Source: Psychromonas sp. B3M02
GTDB lineage: Bacteria; Pseudomonadota; Gammaproteobacteria; Enterobacterales; Psychromonadaceae
NCBI RefSeq assembly: GCF_003318165.1
Contig: NZ_QOCB01000100.1
Location: forward strand, 1-64,000
Length of the DNA: 64,000 nt
Reading direction: 5' to 3'
Shown here: in pieces, positions 28,151 to 37,326 of the stretch
Numbering within the stretch: position 1 is the stretch's first letter
Layout: every line of letters starts with the position of its first letter
Made by a program: the position numbers and the translations under genes
The notes under the pieces: generated by a model
Databases searched by the model: none
Seen by the model: only the letters and a program-made list of their open reading frames with translations
What the model was told of the DNA's origin: nothing

Positions 28151-28576
28151 ATGCGATTATCCGTTTTTATTGCTGATACCTTATCAACACAACTTGTCAT
28201 CGATTTACAAAAAATTTACGGCGACTATCTGCCTGCCACCTCATTAACCACAGAAGCAATCACTGAGCAATTAAATGACTCAGGATCTCGCTTATTTATG
28301 ACTATGTTTAATGAGCGTCATATTGGTGCAGTTAAAGTACAAATATCAGACACAACGGCCACTCTATCCCAATTACAAATCAGAGACTTAACACGCCGTC
28401 GCGGTGTAGGTAAAAACCTATTAAGACAAGTTGAAAAACAACTAAAAACAGAAGGCGTAACACAGGTTGAATACGCGTTAACAGAAGTTGCCGAATCAGC
28501 ACAACTAGCAACTCAAGCCTTTTTAGTGAACAGTGATTACCAAGTAAATGATGAGATAGCAGTTAAAGCTATTTAA
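28151..28576 (+). CDS. panM: PanM/PanZ-type GNAT factor for aspartate decarboxylase maturation
   Basis: A 141-residue GNAT-fold protein. It follows E. coli PanM (PanZ) in order: IDLQKIYGDYLP near the N-terminus, FNERHIGAVKVQ (53-64) and LTRRRGVGKNLL with the acetyl-CoA loop RRRGVG (82-87). PanM binds PanD and promotes its self-cleavage, while CoA-dependent binding adjusts pantothenate synthesis. E. coli PanM is 127 residues, so this copy has a somewhat longer C-terminus. It follows yibQ after 19 bases. A generic GNAT acetyltransferase is the alternative. Confidence 0.75.
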   Translation: MRLSVFIADTLSTQLVIDLQKIYGDYLPATSLTTEAITEQLNDSGSRLFMTMFNERHIGAVKVQISDTTATLSQLQIRDLTRRRGVGKNLLRQVEKQLKTEGVTQVEYALTEVAESAQLATQAFLVNSDYQVNDEIAVKAI

Positions 28577-28604
28577 TATAATTGGTATAATTTCATATCA
28601 AAAA

Positions 28605-28632
28605 CAAAAAAACACACCTAGGTGTGTTTTTT
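28605..28632. terminator. Bidirectional terminator between panM and the DUF4136 lipoprotein gene
   Basis: AAAACACACC and GGTGTGTTTT arms form a near-perfect palindrome with A- and T-runs on either side, between two convergent genes. Confidence 0.88.
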
Positions 28633-28655
28633 ATAGCAAAATTAAGTAGTGTTAA

Positions 28656-29246
28656 TTAACGCCCTGCTTCAGGGAAATCACCTAATAACATACTTAAAAT
28701 ATACTGCATTTTACTGCCGTTTGTAGTGACTTTATCTCTCTCTAAATCAGAAAAACCCCTCACAGCAGAACGCCAATAGATTTTTGTCGTTCTATTATCC
28801 ATAGCACTTAATATTAATGAGCCTTTTTTATAACGCGGGTCAGCGCCTTTCTCACGAACGGTTCCAGGAATTAAACCAAAACGTTGCTCTACTTGGTTAT
28901 TAGCAATCACATCATCGGCCGCAAATAAAAAACCAATCACCATTTCAGCTTGATCAGGATTGCTAACCAACTTGTAACCTTTGCTACTCATATACTTAGC
29001 AACTTGCTGACGTATATAAGGTGTTAACACCAACATAGTAGCTTCTTCTTTGGCTAAGACAAAGTTGTAATCATCATTCCAACTGTAGGTTGTAAAAGAG
29101 GGAAGCACTTTGCTCGGTTTGCCACTACTTACTAAGGTTAGCGGCTCAGGTTCGATAATCGGCTCCTCTTTAACGACAGGTGTACTAGTACACCCCGCTA
29201 AAACTAATTGCACCGCTACTAGCAGAAATAATAAATGCTTCTTCAT
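28656..29246 (-). CDS. DUF4136 lipoprotein
   Basis: A 196-residue lipoprotein with lipobox LAGC (Cys19) after a short hydrophobic signal. The mature part contains the DUF4136 pattern: FTTYSWNDD, YIRQQVAKYMSSKGYKLV, DQAEMVIGFLFA and a C-terminal YKKGSLILSAMDNRTTKIYWRSAVRG. The function of the family is unknown; members are probably outer-membrane lipoproteins. It lies 9 bases after dusA on the same strand, so the two may be co-transcribed. Confidence 0.87.
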   Translation of the reverse strand: MKKHLLFLLVAVQLVLAGCTSTPVVKEEPIIEPEPLTLVSSGKPSKVLPSFTTYSWNDDYNFVLAKEEATMLVLTPYIRQQVAKYMSSKGYKLVSNPDQAEMVIGFLFAADDVIANNQVEQRFGLIPGTVREKGADPRYKKGSLILSAMDNRTTKIYWRSAVRGFSDLERDKVTTNGSKMQYILSMLLGDFPEAGR

Positions 29247-29255
29247 CTCACTTCC

Positions 29256-30230
29256 TTACTCTTCGTGAACAAATGATGCTGCTTTTTGCATCACTTCAAT
29301 ACCAGAACCAGGGATATGCCCATTTTCACTTAAATGACGTCGCCATGCGCGTGCACCCGGTAAGCCTTGAAATAACCCCAACATATGACGAGCAATACGA
29401 TTCAAATGTACACCTTGTGCTAACTGCCCTTCAATGTAGGGATACATTTTTTCTAATACCTCAAAACGAGTTAACGGTACTTTATCACAACCAAATAGTT
29501 GCTGATCAACCGTACTTAAAATATAAGGGTTAGCATAAACCTCACGCCCTAACATCACACCATCAAGGTGTTGCAGGTGAGTTTGACAGTCTTCTAAGGT
29601 TTTAATTCCACCATTGATTGCAATAGTTAGCTCAGGAAAATCACGCTTTAACTGATAAACTCGTTCATAATCTAACGGTGGAATGTCTCGATTTTGTTTT
29701 GGACTTAAACCGCTTAACCACGCTTTACGCGCATGCACAATAAACGTATCACACCCTTGCGCTTTGACATTTTCTACAAAATCACATAAAAATTCGTAAG
29801 AATCTAAATCATCAATACCAATACGAGTTTTCACTGTCACCGGTAAATCACAAGCATCACGCATCGCTTTAACCGCATCACCAACCAATGCGCCTTCGGC
29901 CATTAAACAAGCACCAAAACGACCGTTTTGCACACGATCAGAAGGGCAACCCACGTTTAAATTAATTTCATCAAACCCGCGCTCAGCCCCTGCTTTAGCA
30001 GCTTGCGCTAAATCTAAAGGTGCAGATCCACCTAATTGTAATGCCACTGGATGCTCCGCCGCATCTCTTTGTAAGTAATCGCCCTTACCGTAAAGGATCG
30101 CACCGGTGGTCACCATTTCAGTGTAAAGCAGTGTATTTTTACTCATTAAACGATGGAAGTAACGGCAGTATTGATCAGTCCAATCAAGCATCGGAGCAAT
30201 AGAGAAACGGTTTGAAGGGAAATTTTGCAT
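29256..30230 (-). CDS. dusA: tRNA-dihydrouridine(20/20a) synthase DusA
   Basis: A 324-residue FMN-dependent enzyme that reduces uridines in the tRNA D-loop. FMN-binding and catalytic features are visible: [18 protein letters not shown] (8-25), QLGG (65-68) and [21 protein letters not shown] (90-110) with catalytic Cys95, then INGGIKT near the second half. The [12 protein letters not shown] and YCRY-type start distinguishes DusA from DusB and DusC. Length matches E. coli DusA. Confidence 0.95.
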   Translation of the reverse strand: MQNFPSNRFSIAPMLDWTDQYCRYFHRLMSKNTLLYTEMVTTGAILYGKGDYLQRDAAEHPVALQLGGSAPLDLAQAAKAGAERGFDEINLNVGCPSDRVQNGRFGACLMAEGALVGDAVKAMRDACDLPVTVKTRIGIDDLDSYEFLCDFVENVKAQGCDTFIVHARKAWLSGLSPKQNRDIPPLDYERVYQLKRDFPELTIAINGGIKTLEDCQTHLQHLDGVMLGREVYANPYILSTVDQQLFGCDKVPLTRFEVLEKMYPYIEGQLAQGVHLNRIARHMLGLFQGLPGARAWRRHLSENGHIPGSGIEVMQKAASFVHEE

Positions 30231-30953
30231 AAAACACCAAGATTAAAATGAAAGACGATCAATAAGCCAAATCAGAGTACTAACCCGTCCACATTAAAAA
30301 TGTGATTGCGACTAACCTTCAACTGGCATTTCAAAAGAAGAATTATAACAGAAAATCATTACTTAAAAATGCCATTTAACAACTGTTTAAAGCTATCAAA
30401 AGATGACCAACACAATCATTAATAAGGGAGGAGCAATGAGCAAAAGCCCATCTTGCAATAATAGCTAGACACATAATTAATAAACTAAAGGATTAAAAAC
30501 ACAGTTAAATAGACAGCCTTCAAAGACATAAAAACACTTTAATGCGCATAAAAATGTAATTACACAAATCACTTGGAGTGAGGTGTAAAGGTAAAATCTG
30601 ATAATCTTCCCTTTACTTGAAATAGTATAACCTTCATGCCAGAAGTAGTTTAGCTGCTTACTTGCCCGTCAAAGAAATAACCGAGATCTACAACGGAAAA
30701 ACGAGCAGTACTATGCTCGTTTAAAGCCGATATTTTTAGTATTCAACTCAATAGATATGACCTAAAAGTAGTTTTTATATACTCAGTACAGTTACACCAA
30801 TTGCATTAGTGATGCGCTCTTGCATTGCATAGGAAAAATTAACACTAGCAAGGTATGAGTTGCAGTAAGTAATTGTTCTACTTTCAAAAATCATCACGCA
30901 GATAAAGTTGATTTTAACCAGCAAAGCTGATCACTTATTTGATACATTTGGTA
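30231..30953. other. Long intergenic region (about 720 bases) between dusA and the aldo/keto reductase
   Basis: No gene of normal size was found on either strand. It contains a 10-codon ORF (30436-30468) behind a strong AAGGGAGGAG site, an inverted repeat GTAAAGG (585-591) / CCTTTAC (610-616), and the hairpin at 30695-30722. Otherwise AT-rich with many stops. It could hold a degraded gene or a regulatory RNA; nothing specific is recognised. Confidence 0.5.
30695..30722 (-). terminator. Terminator-like hairpin downstream of the aldo/keto reductase
   Basis: 9-bp arms AAACGAGCA and TGCTCGTTT with a 6-base loop, followed on the minus strand by TTCCG after GTTT (five T in total). It lies about 230 bases past the aldo/keto reductase stop. 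Confidence 0.55.
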
Positions 30954-31754
30954 TTAATCATCCCACTTAGGTGCAAGCCCATCAGGATCCACTTCTCTGC
31001 CGTTTCTTTCCATCTGATCAATTTTAGCGATATCTGCATCGCTTAGCACTAATTGCAATGCTTTTAGGTTACTCGCCAGATTATCTCGCTTGGTCGAAGA
31101 AGGGATCACTGCATAACCTTTAGATAACGCCCATGCTAGGGTAACTTGTGCGGGCGTGGCATTATAGTCATTCGCAATTTCTGAAATGACTGGATCTTTG
31201 AGCACCTTACCGTAAGCTAGAGTCATATACGAGGTCACCTGAATGTCGTTAGCCTGCATAAATGCAACAAGTTTACGGTTCTGAAGATATGGGCTTAATT
31301 CGATTTGATTAGTCGCAATCTTTTCTTTACCGACAACGTCCATAGCTTGTTGTAGCAAATCGATATTAAAGTTAGACACACCTATCGCTTTGGCTAGCCC
31401 TAATGTTTTGGCTTCCAGCAGTGCGGACATGTATTCTTTGAGGTTAGTGTCGCTACCGGGCCAATGGATCAGGGCCAAATCAACATAATCAGTATTCAGC
31501 TTTTTCAAGCTCTCTTTTAAGCTTGGAATGAGCCGCTCCGCGTTTATATTCTCAACCCAGACCTTGGTGGTAATGAATAATTCATCTCGAGATACCTCAG
31601 CTTGACTGATCACTTCTCCAATCTCAGCCTCGTTAGCATATATTTGTGCAGTATCAATAACTCGGTAGCCGACTTCTAATGCATTTCTGACCGAGTCTTT
31701 TACCACTTCACCTTCTAAACGGAATGTGCCGACACCAAATGAGGGTACTTTCAT
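30954..31754 (-). CDS. dkgB: Aldo/keto reductase, DkgB type
   Basis: A 266-residue cytoplasmic NADPH-dependent reductase of the AKR superfamily, close to DkgB (2,5-diketo-D-gluconate/methylglyoxal reductase, 267 residues). The catalytic tetrad is visible: Asp34 and Tyr39 ([13 protein letters not shown]), Lys64 (ITTKVW) and His97 (IHWPG). The coenzyme segment [13 protein letters not shown] is near residue 215. The start has a strong AGGAGAT site. It is divergent from a LysR gene whose product probably controls it. The natural substrate is unknown. Confidence 0.85.
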   Translation of the reverse strand: MKVPSFGVGTFRLEGEVVKDSVRNALEVGYRVIDTAQIYANEAEIGEVISQAEVSRDELFITTKVWVENINAERLIPSLKESLKKLNTDYVDLALIHWPGSDTNLKEYMSALLEAKTLGLAKAIGVSNFNIDLLQQAMDVVGKEKIATNQIELSPYLQNRKLVAFMQANDIQVTSYMTLAYGKVLKDPVISEIANDYNATPAQVTLAWALSKGYAVIPSSTKRDNLASNLKALQLVLSDADIAKIDQMERNGREVDPDGLAPKWDD

Positions 31755-31797
31755 ATTATCTCCTAGCTGTTTTTATTTATCATATAAACGATGAGAC

Positions 31798-31830
31798 AAC
31801 TTTACGCTCCGTTCTTTTTTCCGTAAAGTT
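31798..31830. promoter_or_regulatory. Inverted repeat, candidate LysR operator
   Basis: Perfect 9-bp arms AACTTTACG and CGTAAAGTT separated by 15 bases, between the divergent aldo/keto reductase and LysR genes, 37 bases from the LysR start. LysR proteins usually bind such interrupted dyads in divergent promoters. Binding is inferred. Confidence 0.55.
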
Positions 31831-31866
31831 AACAAAAATCAATTATATTTTGAGTAATAATCAACA

Positions 31867-32772
31867 ATGAAAGCAACACTTGATGAGATGAAAACCTTCA
31901 TGTCTGTGATCGATAGCGGCTCAATAAGTGCGGCAGCAAAATTGTTATCGCTCACAGTCTCCGCAGTGAGCCGCTCTATTTCAAGGCTGGAATCAAAACT
32001 GGAAACCACCCTTATTAACCGTACCACTCGAAAACTTGATGTGACCAATGAGGGGGTGATTTACCTCGCCAAAGTTAGGCACATACTCGAAGCAGTAGAA
32101 AACGCTGAAGAGCAATTGCAATGTCAAAAGTACAAACCCTCTGGTTTACTGAGAATTAACGCTGCGACACCATTCTTACTGCACGTGCTTACTCCACATA
32201 TTGCTAAATATCAAAAACAGTATCCCGATGTTGAAATTATTCTCAATTCAAGTGAAGACAATATTGATCTTTTGGAAACAAAAACTGACATCGCATTTCG
32301 CATTGGCGAACTGCAAAGTTCGACATTACGTGCTACTTTTATCGGTCGCAGTAGGTTAAGAATTATAGCTAGTCCGATGTACCTTGCTGAGAATGGCACT
32401 CCTACTTCAATTGAACAATTACTTACCCACAAATTGCTGGGTTTTAATAATCACAACTCCCTTAAGGAGTGGCCTATTATGGATGCAAAAAATAAGCTAC
32501 TTCGAATAATGGGCAGTATCAGGTCAGACAATGGAGAAACCATCCGTTCTCTAGCGCTTCATGGAGCAGGAATCGCTTGTTTATCTGATTTCATGACTTA
32601 CTCCGACAGAAAACAAGGTCGTCTTATTGAGGTGATGAGCGATCATGTGCACGCTATTACACAACCGATTCATGCGGTTTATTACAAAAACGCTAGCACC
32701 TCAAGAAGAATCAGTTCATTTCTTGATTTTATAAAAAAAGAGGTGCGAACCAAAAATTTAGACTTTCTCTAA
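31867..32772 (+). CDS. LysR-family transcriptional regulator (CrgA-like)
   Basis: A 301-residue LysR regulator. Residues 5-64 form the winged HTH (SAAAKLLSLTVSAVSRSISRLESKL) followed by LINRTTRKLDVTNEG, and residues 90-295 form the effector domain. DLLETKTDIAFRIGEL and GAGIACLSDFM place it in the group of LysR proteins often found beside oxidoreductases. It is divergent from the aldo/keto reductase and upstream of a flavin-type oxidoreductase. It resembles the second LysR in this block (34974-35864) in many segments, so the two look like paralogues. Confidence 0.88.
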   Translation: MKATLDEMKTFMSVIDSGSISAAAKLLSLTVSAVSRSISRLESKLETTLINRTTRKLDVTNEGVIYLAKVRHILEAVENAEEQLQCQKYKPSGLLRINAATPFLLHVLTPHIAKYQKQYPDVEIILNSSEDNIDLLETKTDIAFRIGELQSSTLRATFIGRSRLRIIASPMYLAENGTPTSIEQLLTHKLLGFNNHNSLKEWPIMDAKNKLLRIMGSIRSDNGETIRSLALHGAGIACLSDFMTYSDRKQGRLIEVMSDHVHAITQPIHAVYYKNASTSRRISSFLDFIKKEVRTKNLDFL

Positions 32773-32896
32773 CTGCTTCAGCTATTTTGTACAAAACAGT
32801 TTTGTCGTTTTGACGCTTTTTCCTGCTTTTTAAATCTCATAGCATCCGCAGCACAGTATTAACAATACAGCCACTGCTGAAACATTAGGATTCACT

Positions 32897-33805
32897 ATGC
32901 ACAAAGATTTAAGCAAGACCTTTACCATTGGAGTTGAACTTCCTCTAGACAACGATTGGACACGAGAAGGCCAAGCAAAACGTTTACGCCAACACAAACC
33001 CTTTGGCGTACCGGATATGAGCAAACATAAAGAACGAATCATGCTTGCTGATCAGTTAGGCTTCAAAGTCGCATGGGTGCGAGACGTGCCGCTCTATGAT
33101 CCTGACTTTGGAGATGCCGCTCAAATTTATGAATCATTCTCTTATTTGGGGTATTTGTCAGCTTGTACAAACAATATTTTGCTGGGCACGGCGGCAATCG
33201 TTCTTCCCTTGAGGCAGCCCTGGATTGTCAAAAAGGCGGCCGCCACTATTAACGAGCTGAGTAATAACCGATTGATTTTAGGCGTTGCCAGTGGCGACAG
33301 ACCGATTGAGTATCCGCTGTTTAATGTTGATTTCGATAGCCGTTCAAAATTATTTCGAGACAGCCTAGATATCCTAAAAGATAAAGAAGATAGCAAACTG
33401 AATGAAGGACAACATCTTCTCCCTGAATTCAAGAATATTCCAATATATGTGGCAGGTTTGGCGCAGCAGACTCCTGACTGGGTTGGCGAACATATGGATG
33501 GATGGCTGGCTTATCCAGGCACCGCTGAAGATCACCAACATCGCGTTAATCTTTGGCGCTCTGTCGCAGGCAGCAAACCTTACGTAAGCTTTATTCATCT
33601 TGATTTAGTCGATGATCCAGATGCGCCAATCGTTCGCCATCATTTCGGCGTACAGACCGGAGTAAAGGGATTGGTAGCTGAATTACAACGGATGAAACAA
33701 GCAGGCGTTAATCATATCGGCTTGCACTTTCGAAGAAATACACAACCTATTGAAGACTCACTAAAACAAATTGCCCGTGATGTACTGCCTCATTTCCAGC
33801 AATAG
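32897..33805 (+). CDS. LLM-class (luciferase-like) flavin-dependent oxidoreductase
   Basis: A 302-residue bacterial luciferase-like monooxygenase-family protein, TIM-barrel type. Characteristic segments are ERIMLADQLGFKVAWVRDVPLYDP near residue 45, NILLGTAAIVLPLRQPWIVKKAAATINELSNNRLILGVASGDRP near residue 95 and LAQQTPDWVGEHMDGWLAYPG near residue 190. It uses FMN or F420 in known relatives; FMN is more likely in this lineage. Substrate is unknown. It follows the LysR gene by 124 bases with a TTAGGA site. It may be co-regulated with the neighbouring reductases. Confidence 0.86.
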   Translation: MHKDLSKTFTIGVELPLDNDWTREGQAKRLRQHKPFGVPDMSKHKERIMLADQLGFKVAWVRDVPLYDPDFGDAAQIYESFSYLGYLSACTNNILLGTAAIVLPLRQPWIVKKAAATINELSNNRLILGVASGDRPIEYPLFNVDFDSRSKLFRDSLDILKDKEDSKLNEGQHLLPEFKNIPIYVAGLAQQTPDWVGEHMDGWLAYPGTAEDHQHRVNLWRSVAGSKPYVSFIHLDLVDDPDAPIVRHHFGVQTGVKGLVAELQRMKQAGVNHIGLHFRRNTQPIEDSLKQIARDVLPHFQQ

Positions 33806-33809
33806 CAAT

Positions 33810-33845
33810 TGACAATGCCGCCATTAACAAGAGGTGGCATTGTCA
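33810..33845. terminator. Hairpin between convergent LLM and MDR genes
   Basis: Arms TGACAATGCCGCC and GGTGGCATTGTCA form a 13-bp stem with one G-U pair and a 10-base loop. There is no T-run, but the position between two convergent stops suggests a bidirectional terminator or 3'-end stem. Confidence 0.6.
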
Positions 33846-33876
33846 GTCATCGCCATGATAAAAAAGGCAGCGGTTC

Positions 33877-34824
33877 TTAATCAATTTTGACCACTGTCTT
33901 GCGTTTTGTTTTTTCACTGTGCTCCAGTGCTTGTGGTAGTTGATCAAAGGAGAAAACCACAGGTTCATCGATTATCAGTTGATTTGAGCTAATGAGTTCC
34001 ATCAGCTGTTCACCAGCTTTCATCAGTTCAGTCCAGTCTTCACTGTCTCCGTAATCATGTAATGCCCCCAATGCAATCTCATGATAAGAGATGCTTCGTG
34101 TAAAAGGAGGATCAAGCGGCTTATCGATACGATCTTGAATAGCAACGATATGACCATTTGCTTTTAAATGCTTAACGAAGCGACTCGCACTATCCTGACC
34201 GACAGCATCAAATATGGCATGATAGTTAAGGGTTATTTCTTCAGGTGCTCTCAATAGATTGATAACTCCCAGCGCTTTCGACATCTCAACTGAGAGGCTT
34301 TTGGAAAGAACATCAACATTAAAACCGGCTTTCGATAATAACTGAATGATAATTTTGCTGACTGCACCAACCCCAACGATCAGGACACTGCGCCCTGCCT
34401 TAACCGGTATTTTACTAAAAGCTTGCCAGGCTGTCAGCATAGGACAAGGTAATGCCCCCGCCAAAGCAGAAGACATGCTTTCCGGTACCTTCATCACTCG
34501 CCCAGCATTTAAAACGCTAAAACGAGCAAAACTGCCCTGCTTTTTTAATGATTGATGAAAGGCGACTCTCTGGCCAAGTAAAGTATCACTCACGTCTTTG
34601 CCGACTTTTACAACTCTACCAACCCCATCGACTCCCGGCGTGTGCCCGTCTTCCCAGTTAAGCGGATTTGAATGAATGAATTTCCAATCAACTGGATTGA
34701 TGCCTGCGATTTCATTTTCCAGCAAAATCTCGTTTGCATTAATCTCACAGTGACTGACACTTGATTGCTCAACTGAATGGAGAGAAGTGTTATAGGACCA
34801 AGCCGATATATGTTTGTTTTTCAT
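33877..34824 (-). CDS. MDR-family zinc-independent alcohol dehydrogenase/quinone-reductase-like protein
   Basis: A 315-residue medium-chain reductase. The GroES-like domain contains NEIAGINPVDWKFIHSNPL and TPGVDGVGRVVKVGKDV, and the Rossmann domain contains VLIVGVGAVSKIIIQLLSKAG near residues 148-168. The cysteines and glutamate of the catalytic and structural zinc sites are absent, so it is closer to quinone oxidoreductases than to alcohol dehydrogenases. Substrate is unknown. It has its own promoter region, as the next gene upstream (LysR, 34974-35864) is on the same strand 149 bases away. Confidence 0.82.
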   Translation of the reverse strand: MKNKHISAWSYNTSLHSVEQSSVSHCEINANEILLENEIAGINPVDWKFIHSNPLNWEDGHTPGVDGVGRVVKVGKDVSDTLLGQRVAFHQSLKKQGSFARFSVLNAGRVMKVPESMSSALAGALPCPMLTAWQAFSKIPVKAGRSVLIVGVGAVSKIIIQLLSKAGFNVDVLSKSLSVEMSKALGVINLLRAPEEITLNYHAIFDAVGQDSASRFVKHLKANGHIVAIQDRIDKPLDPPFTRSISYHEIALGALHDYGDSEDWTELMKAGEQLMELISSNQLIIDEPVVFSFDQLPQALEHSEKTKRKTVVKID

Positions 34825-34973
34825 AGTGATATATGCCTACCATAGGTGAATTGACGGTCATATTAGATGACCTTAAAAGCCCAATTGTAGGTGCGCTCTG
34901 AGTAAATAACAGTGCATCAATGACAAATAAATTTTGTAATATCTGCAAAAATCAAATACTTTTATATGGCAGA

Positions 34974-35864
34974 TTACAAAGACAGCCTTGGCTGAATAAA
35001 ATCAATAAATGCGGATATCCGTTTAGCAACGGAAGAAGACTTATAAAAGACCGCATTAATCTGTTCGCGATCGGTATTAAGCAGTTTTCCTTGCTCTAAT
35101 AACGGCACCAACCTGCCAGCCGCGATATCTTTATTGACCATAAAACCCGATAAGCAGGCAATGCCATTGCCTGCAAGGGCCAGTTGCCGCACAGTTTCAC
35201 CATTACTAGCGGTCAATGTTGGCTCAATATAATCACTTCCGGGTAATGGCCAGCGGTTTAATACTTTTGCGCCGGCAAAACCAAGCAGTTCATGACTCGA
35301 TAAATCACTGACTTGTTTAGGCACGCCTCTTTTAGCCAGATACTCTGGTGATGCCACTATATATAATAAACTTTTCCCTAACGGCCGCGCATGTAACGTA
35401 GAGTCGTTTAATTTACCGATACGGATCGCCAAATCGGTTCTTTTTTCCAATAGATCTACAAAACCTTCATTGGAAGTGATCTCTAATTCAATATCTGGAA
35501 AGGCTTGTTTAAAAGAGTGAATCAGTGGCACCAGCTGATGGAATACAAAAGGACTTGCCGCGTCGATCCGTAACCTGCCCGCGGGCAGCTCTCCGCGAGA
35601 GACAAGTTCTTCTTCTGCCTGCTGAATCTGTAACAACCCGACACGTACTGAGTCAACAAATTGCCGTCCTTCATCGGTCAGTTCTATCCGCCTTGTGGTG
35701 CGGTTTAAAATAGTGACACCCAATTGTTTTTCGACTTTGCTCACCGCGCGAGACACTCTAGCGACCTGAATATCTAAGCTGTCAGCAGCAGCAGAAAAAC
35801 CACCACTGTCGATCACTGTGAGTAAGATTGCTAAATCATCAGAACGTGTCAGCATGCCATTCAC
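34974..35864 (-). CDS. LysR-family transcriptional regulator (CrgA-like)
   Basis: A 296-residue LysR regulator with HTH FSAAADSLDIQVARVSRAVSK (about 19-39), RTTRRIELTDEG, and an effector domain with FVDLLEKRTDLAIRIGKLNDSTLHARPLG and GNGIACLSGFM. It is divergent from the MFS transporter, the likely target, and shares a dyad operator candidate at 35893-35917 with it. It is clearly related to the LysR at 31867-32772. Confidence 0.9.
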   Translation of the reverse strand: MNGMLTRSDDLAILLTVIDSGGFSAAADSLDIQVARVSRAVSKVEKQLGVTILNRTTRRIELTDEGRQFVDSVRVGLLQIQQAEEELVSRGELPAGRLRIDAASPFVFHQLVPLIHSFKQAFPDIELEITSNEGFVDLLEKRTDLAIRIGKLNDSTLHARPLGKSLLYIVASPEYLAKRGVPKQVSDLSSHELLGFAGAKVLNRWPLPGSDYIEPTLTASNGETVRQLALAGNGIACLSGFMVNKDIAAGRLVPLLEQGKLLNTDREQINAVFYKSSSVAKRISAFIDFIQPRLSL

Positions 35865-35892
35865 CTTTCATTATCAATAACTATATTTGCAA

Positions 35893-35917
35893 TATTAACA
35901 AAAGTAATTTGTTAATA
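35893..35917. promoter_or_regulatory. Inverted repeat, candidate LysR operator in front of the MFS gene
   Basis: Perfect 10-bp arms TATTAACAAA and TTTGTTAATA around AGTAA, 28 bases from the LysR start and about 100 bases from the MFS start. It fits the LysR-type dyad (T-N11-A core) in a divergent promoter. Binding is inferred. Confidence 0.55.
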
Positions 35918-36015
35918 ACACGATTTTTAACTACTTAAAAATCAATAATAATGCGCCCATCAAACGAAAACACAAATTGTGTTCCAATATCAAAATACAA
36001 AAAGAGGGAAAAAAT

Positions 36016-37206
36016 ATGCCTTTAGCATTATTTGCATTGACGCTCAGCGCCTTTGCGATCGGTACAACCGAATTTGTCATTGTGGGGTTAATCCCTACCA
36101 TGGCACAAGATTTAAATGTTTCATTACCTTCAGCTGGACTGCTGGTCAGCCTTTATGCAATGGGTGTTGCTATCGGTGCACCTGTTTTAACTGCGCTGAC
36201 TGGCAGCTGGAACCGTAAGCATGTATTGCTTTCAGTGATGGCACTGTTTGTCGCAGGCAACTTATTGGCATGGCAAGCTCCTGGATATGAAACCTTGATT
36301 ACTGCTCGTATCCTAACAGGGTTGGCGCATGGTGTGTTCTTTTCAATAGGCACGACTATTGCGACAGGTTTAGTTTCAAAAGAAAAAGCCGCGAGTGCGA
36401 TTGCGATCATGTTTACGGGTTTAACAGTCGCATTGGTGACGGGCGTTCCGCTGGGAACCTATATTGGCCAAACATTCGGCTGGCAGTCAACCTTTTTAGT
36501 CGTAGCACTACTCGGGTTAATTGCACTTATTGGCAGCGCGCTATTAGTACCAAATAACTTAAAGCAGGCAGCAGCAACTAAGATTTCAGCGCAATTGAAA
36601 GTACTCTCGGAACCTCGTTTATTATTGGTATACGCGATTACAGCTATTGGTTACGGTGGCTCCTTCATAGCATTTACTTACTTAGCACCTATTCTGGAAC
36701 AGGTTTCTGGTTTTGATTCCAGCGCTATCGGTCTGATCATGTTGGTTTATGGTGTGTCGGTTGCTATTGGTAATATCTGGGGCGGTAAAATGGCGGATAA
36801 ATTGGGTCCAATTAAAGCGCTAAGCGTTATTTTTACAGGTCTCGCTGCGGTGCTACTGGTGTTTAACTTCACTGCGGTTAACCCTATTGCAGCGGTAGCC
36901 ACTATTTTAGTTTGGGGCGCATTTGCCTTCGGTAATGTCCCTGGCCTGCAAGTTTACGTTGTAAAACTGGCGGAAAAACATACACCTAACGCTGTTGATG
37001 TTGCATCTGGCCTTAACATTGCCGCATTTAACGTGGGTATTGCGCTAGGTGCTTGGGGAGGCGGTTTAATCGTCGAAGAAGCGGGACTGATGAATACTCC
37101 TTGGATTGGTGCGATTGTGGTGTTATTCGCTCTGGTATTAACACGCTTTAGTGGTTCATTAGACAAGAAAGCACAACACAAGGCATCAGTGACACGAACT
37201 GCTTAA
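36016..37206 (+). CDS. MFS transporter (YdhP/AraJ-type efflux family)
   Basis: A 396-residue inner-membrane protein with about 12 transmembrane helices. The first segment contains FAIGTTEFVIVGLIPTMAQDLNVS, the hallmark of the DHA1 subfamily that includes YdhP and AraJ, and SLYAMGVAIGAPVLTAL follows in TM2. The ATG at 36016 has a GAGGG site; the open frame extends 13 codons upstream without one. It is divergent from a LysR gene. Such carriers export sugars, arabinose-type compounds or drugs; the substrate here is unknown. Confidence 0.86.
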   Translation: MPLALFALTLSAFAIGTTEFVIVGLIPTMAQDLNVSLPSAGLLVSLYAMGVAIGAPVLTALTGSWNRKHVLLSVMALFVAGNLLAWQAPGYETLITARILTGLAHGVFFSIGTTIATGLVSKEKAASAIAIMFTGLTVALVTGVPLGTYIGQTFGWQSTFLVVALLGLIALIGSALLVPNNLKQAAATKISAQLKVLSEPRLLLVYAITAIGYGGSFIAFTYLAPILEQVSGFDSSAIGLIMLVYGVSVAIGNIWGGKMADKLGPIKALSVIFTGLAAVLLVFNFTAVNPIAAVATILVWGAFAFGNVPGLQVYVVKLAEKHTPNAVDVASGLNIAAFNVGIALGAWGGGLIVEEAGLMNTPWIGAIVVLFALVLTRFSGSLDKKAQHKASVTRTA

Positions 37207-37234
37207 TGCTTAATGCTTAATGCTTAATGCTTAA
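37200..37234. repeat. Five tandem copies of a 7-bp unit TGCTTAA
   Basis: Five exact head-to-tail copies of TGCTTAA. The first copy contains the MFS stop codon (TAA at 37204-37206), so copy-number change would not alter the protein. It lies between the stop codon and the terminator. Confidence 0.95.
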
Positions 37235-37258
37235 TAGAGTCTAACCGCATTATCATTA

Positions 37259-37292
37259 GAAGCGATATTTATAAAAATATCGCTTCTTTTTT
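37259..37292 (+). terminator. Rho-independent terminator of the MFS gene
   Basis: 12-bp arms GAAGCGATATTT and AAATATCGCTTC with loop ATAA, followed by TTTTTT. Confidence 0.9.
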
Positions 37293-37326
37293 CGCGTTTT
37301 TTTCATGCTTCAATAGAGAGATAATA

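Noticed and set aside
30565-30620. Inverted repeat GTAAAGG / CCTTTAC considered as a MerR-type operator
   Set aside because: The spacing is 18 bases and no MerR-family gene or promoter elements with 19-20 base spacing were found around it.
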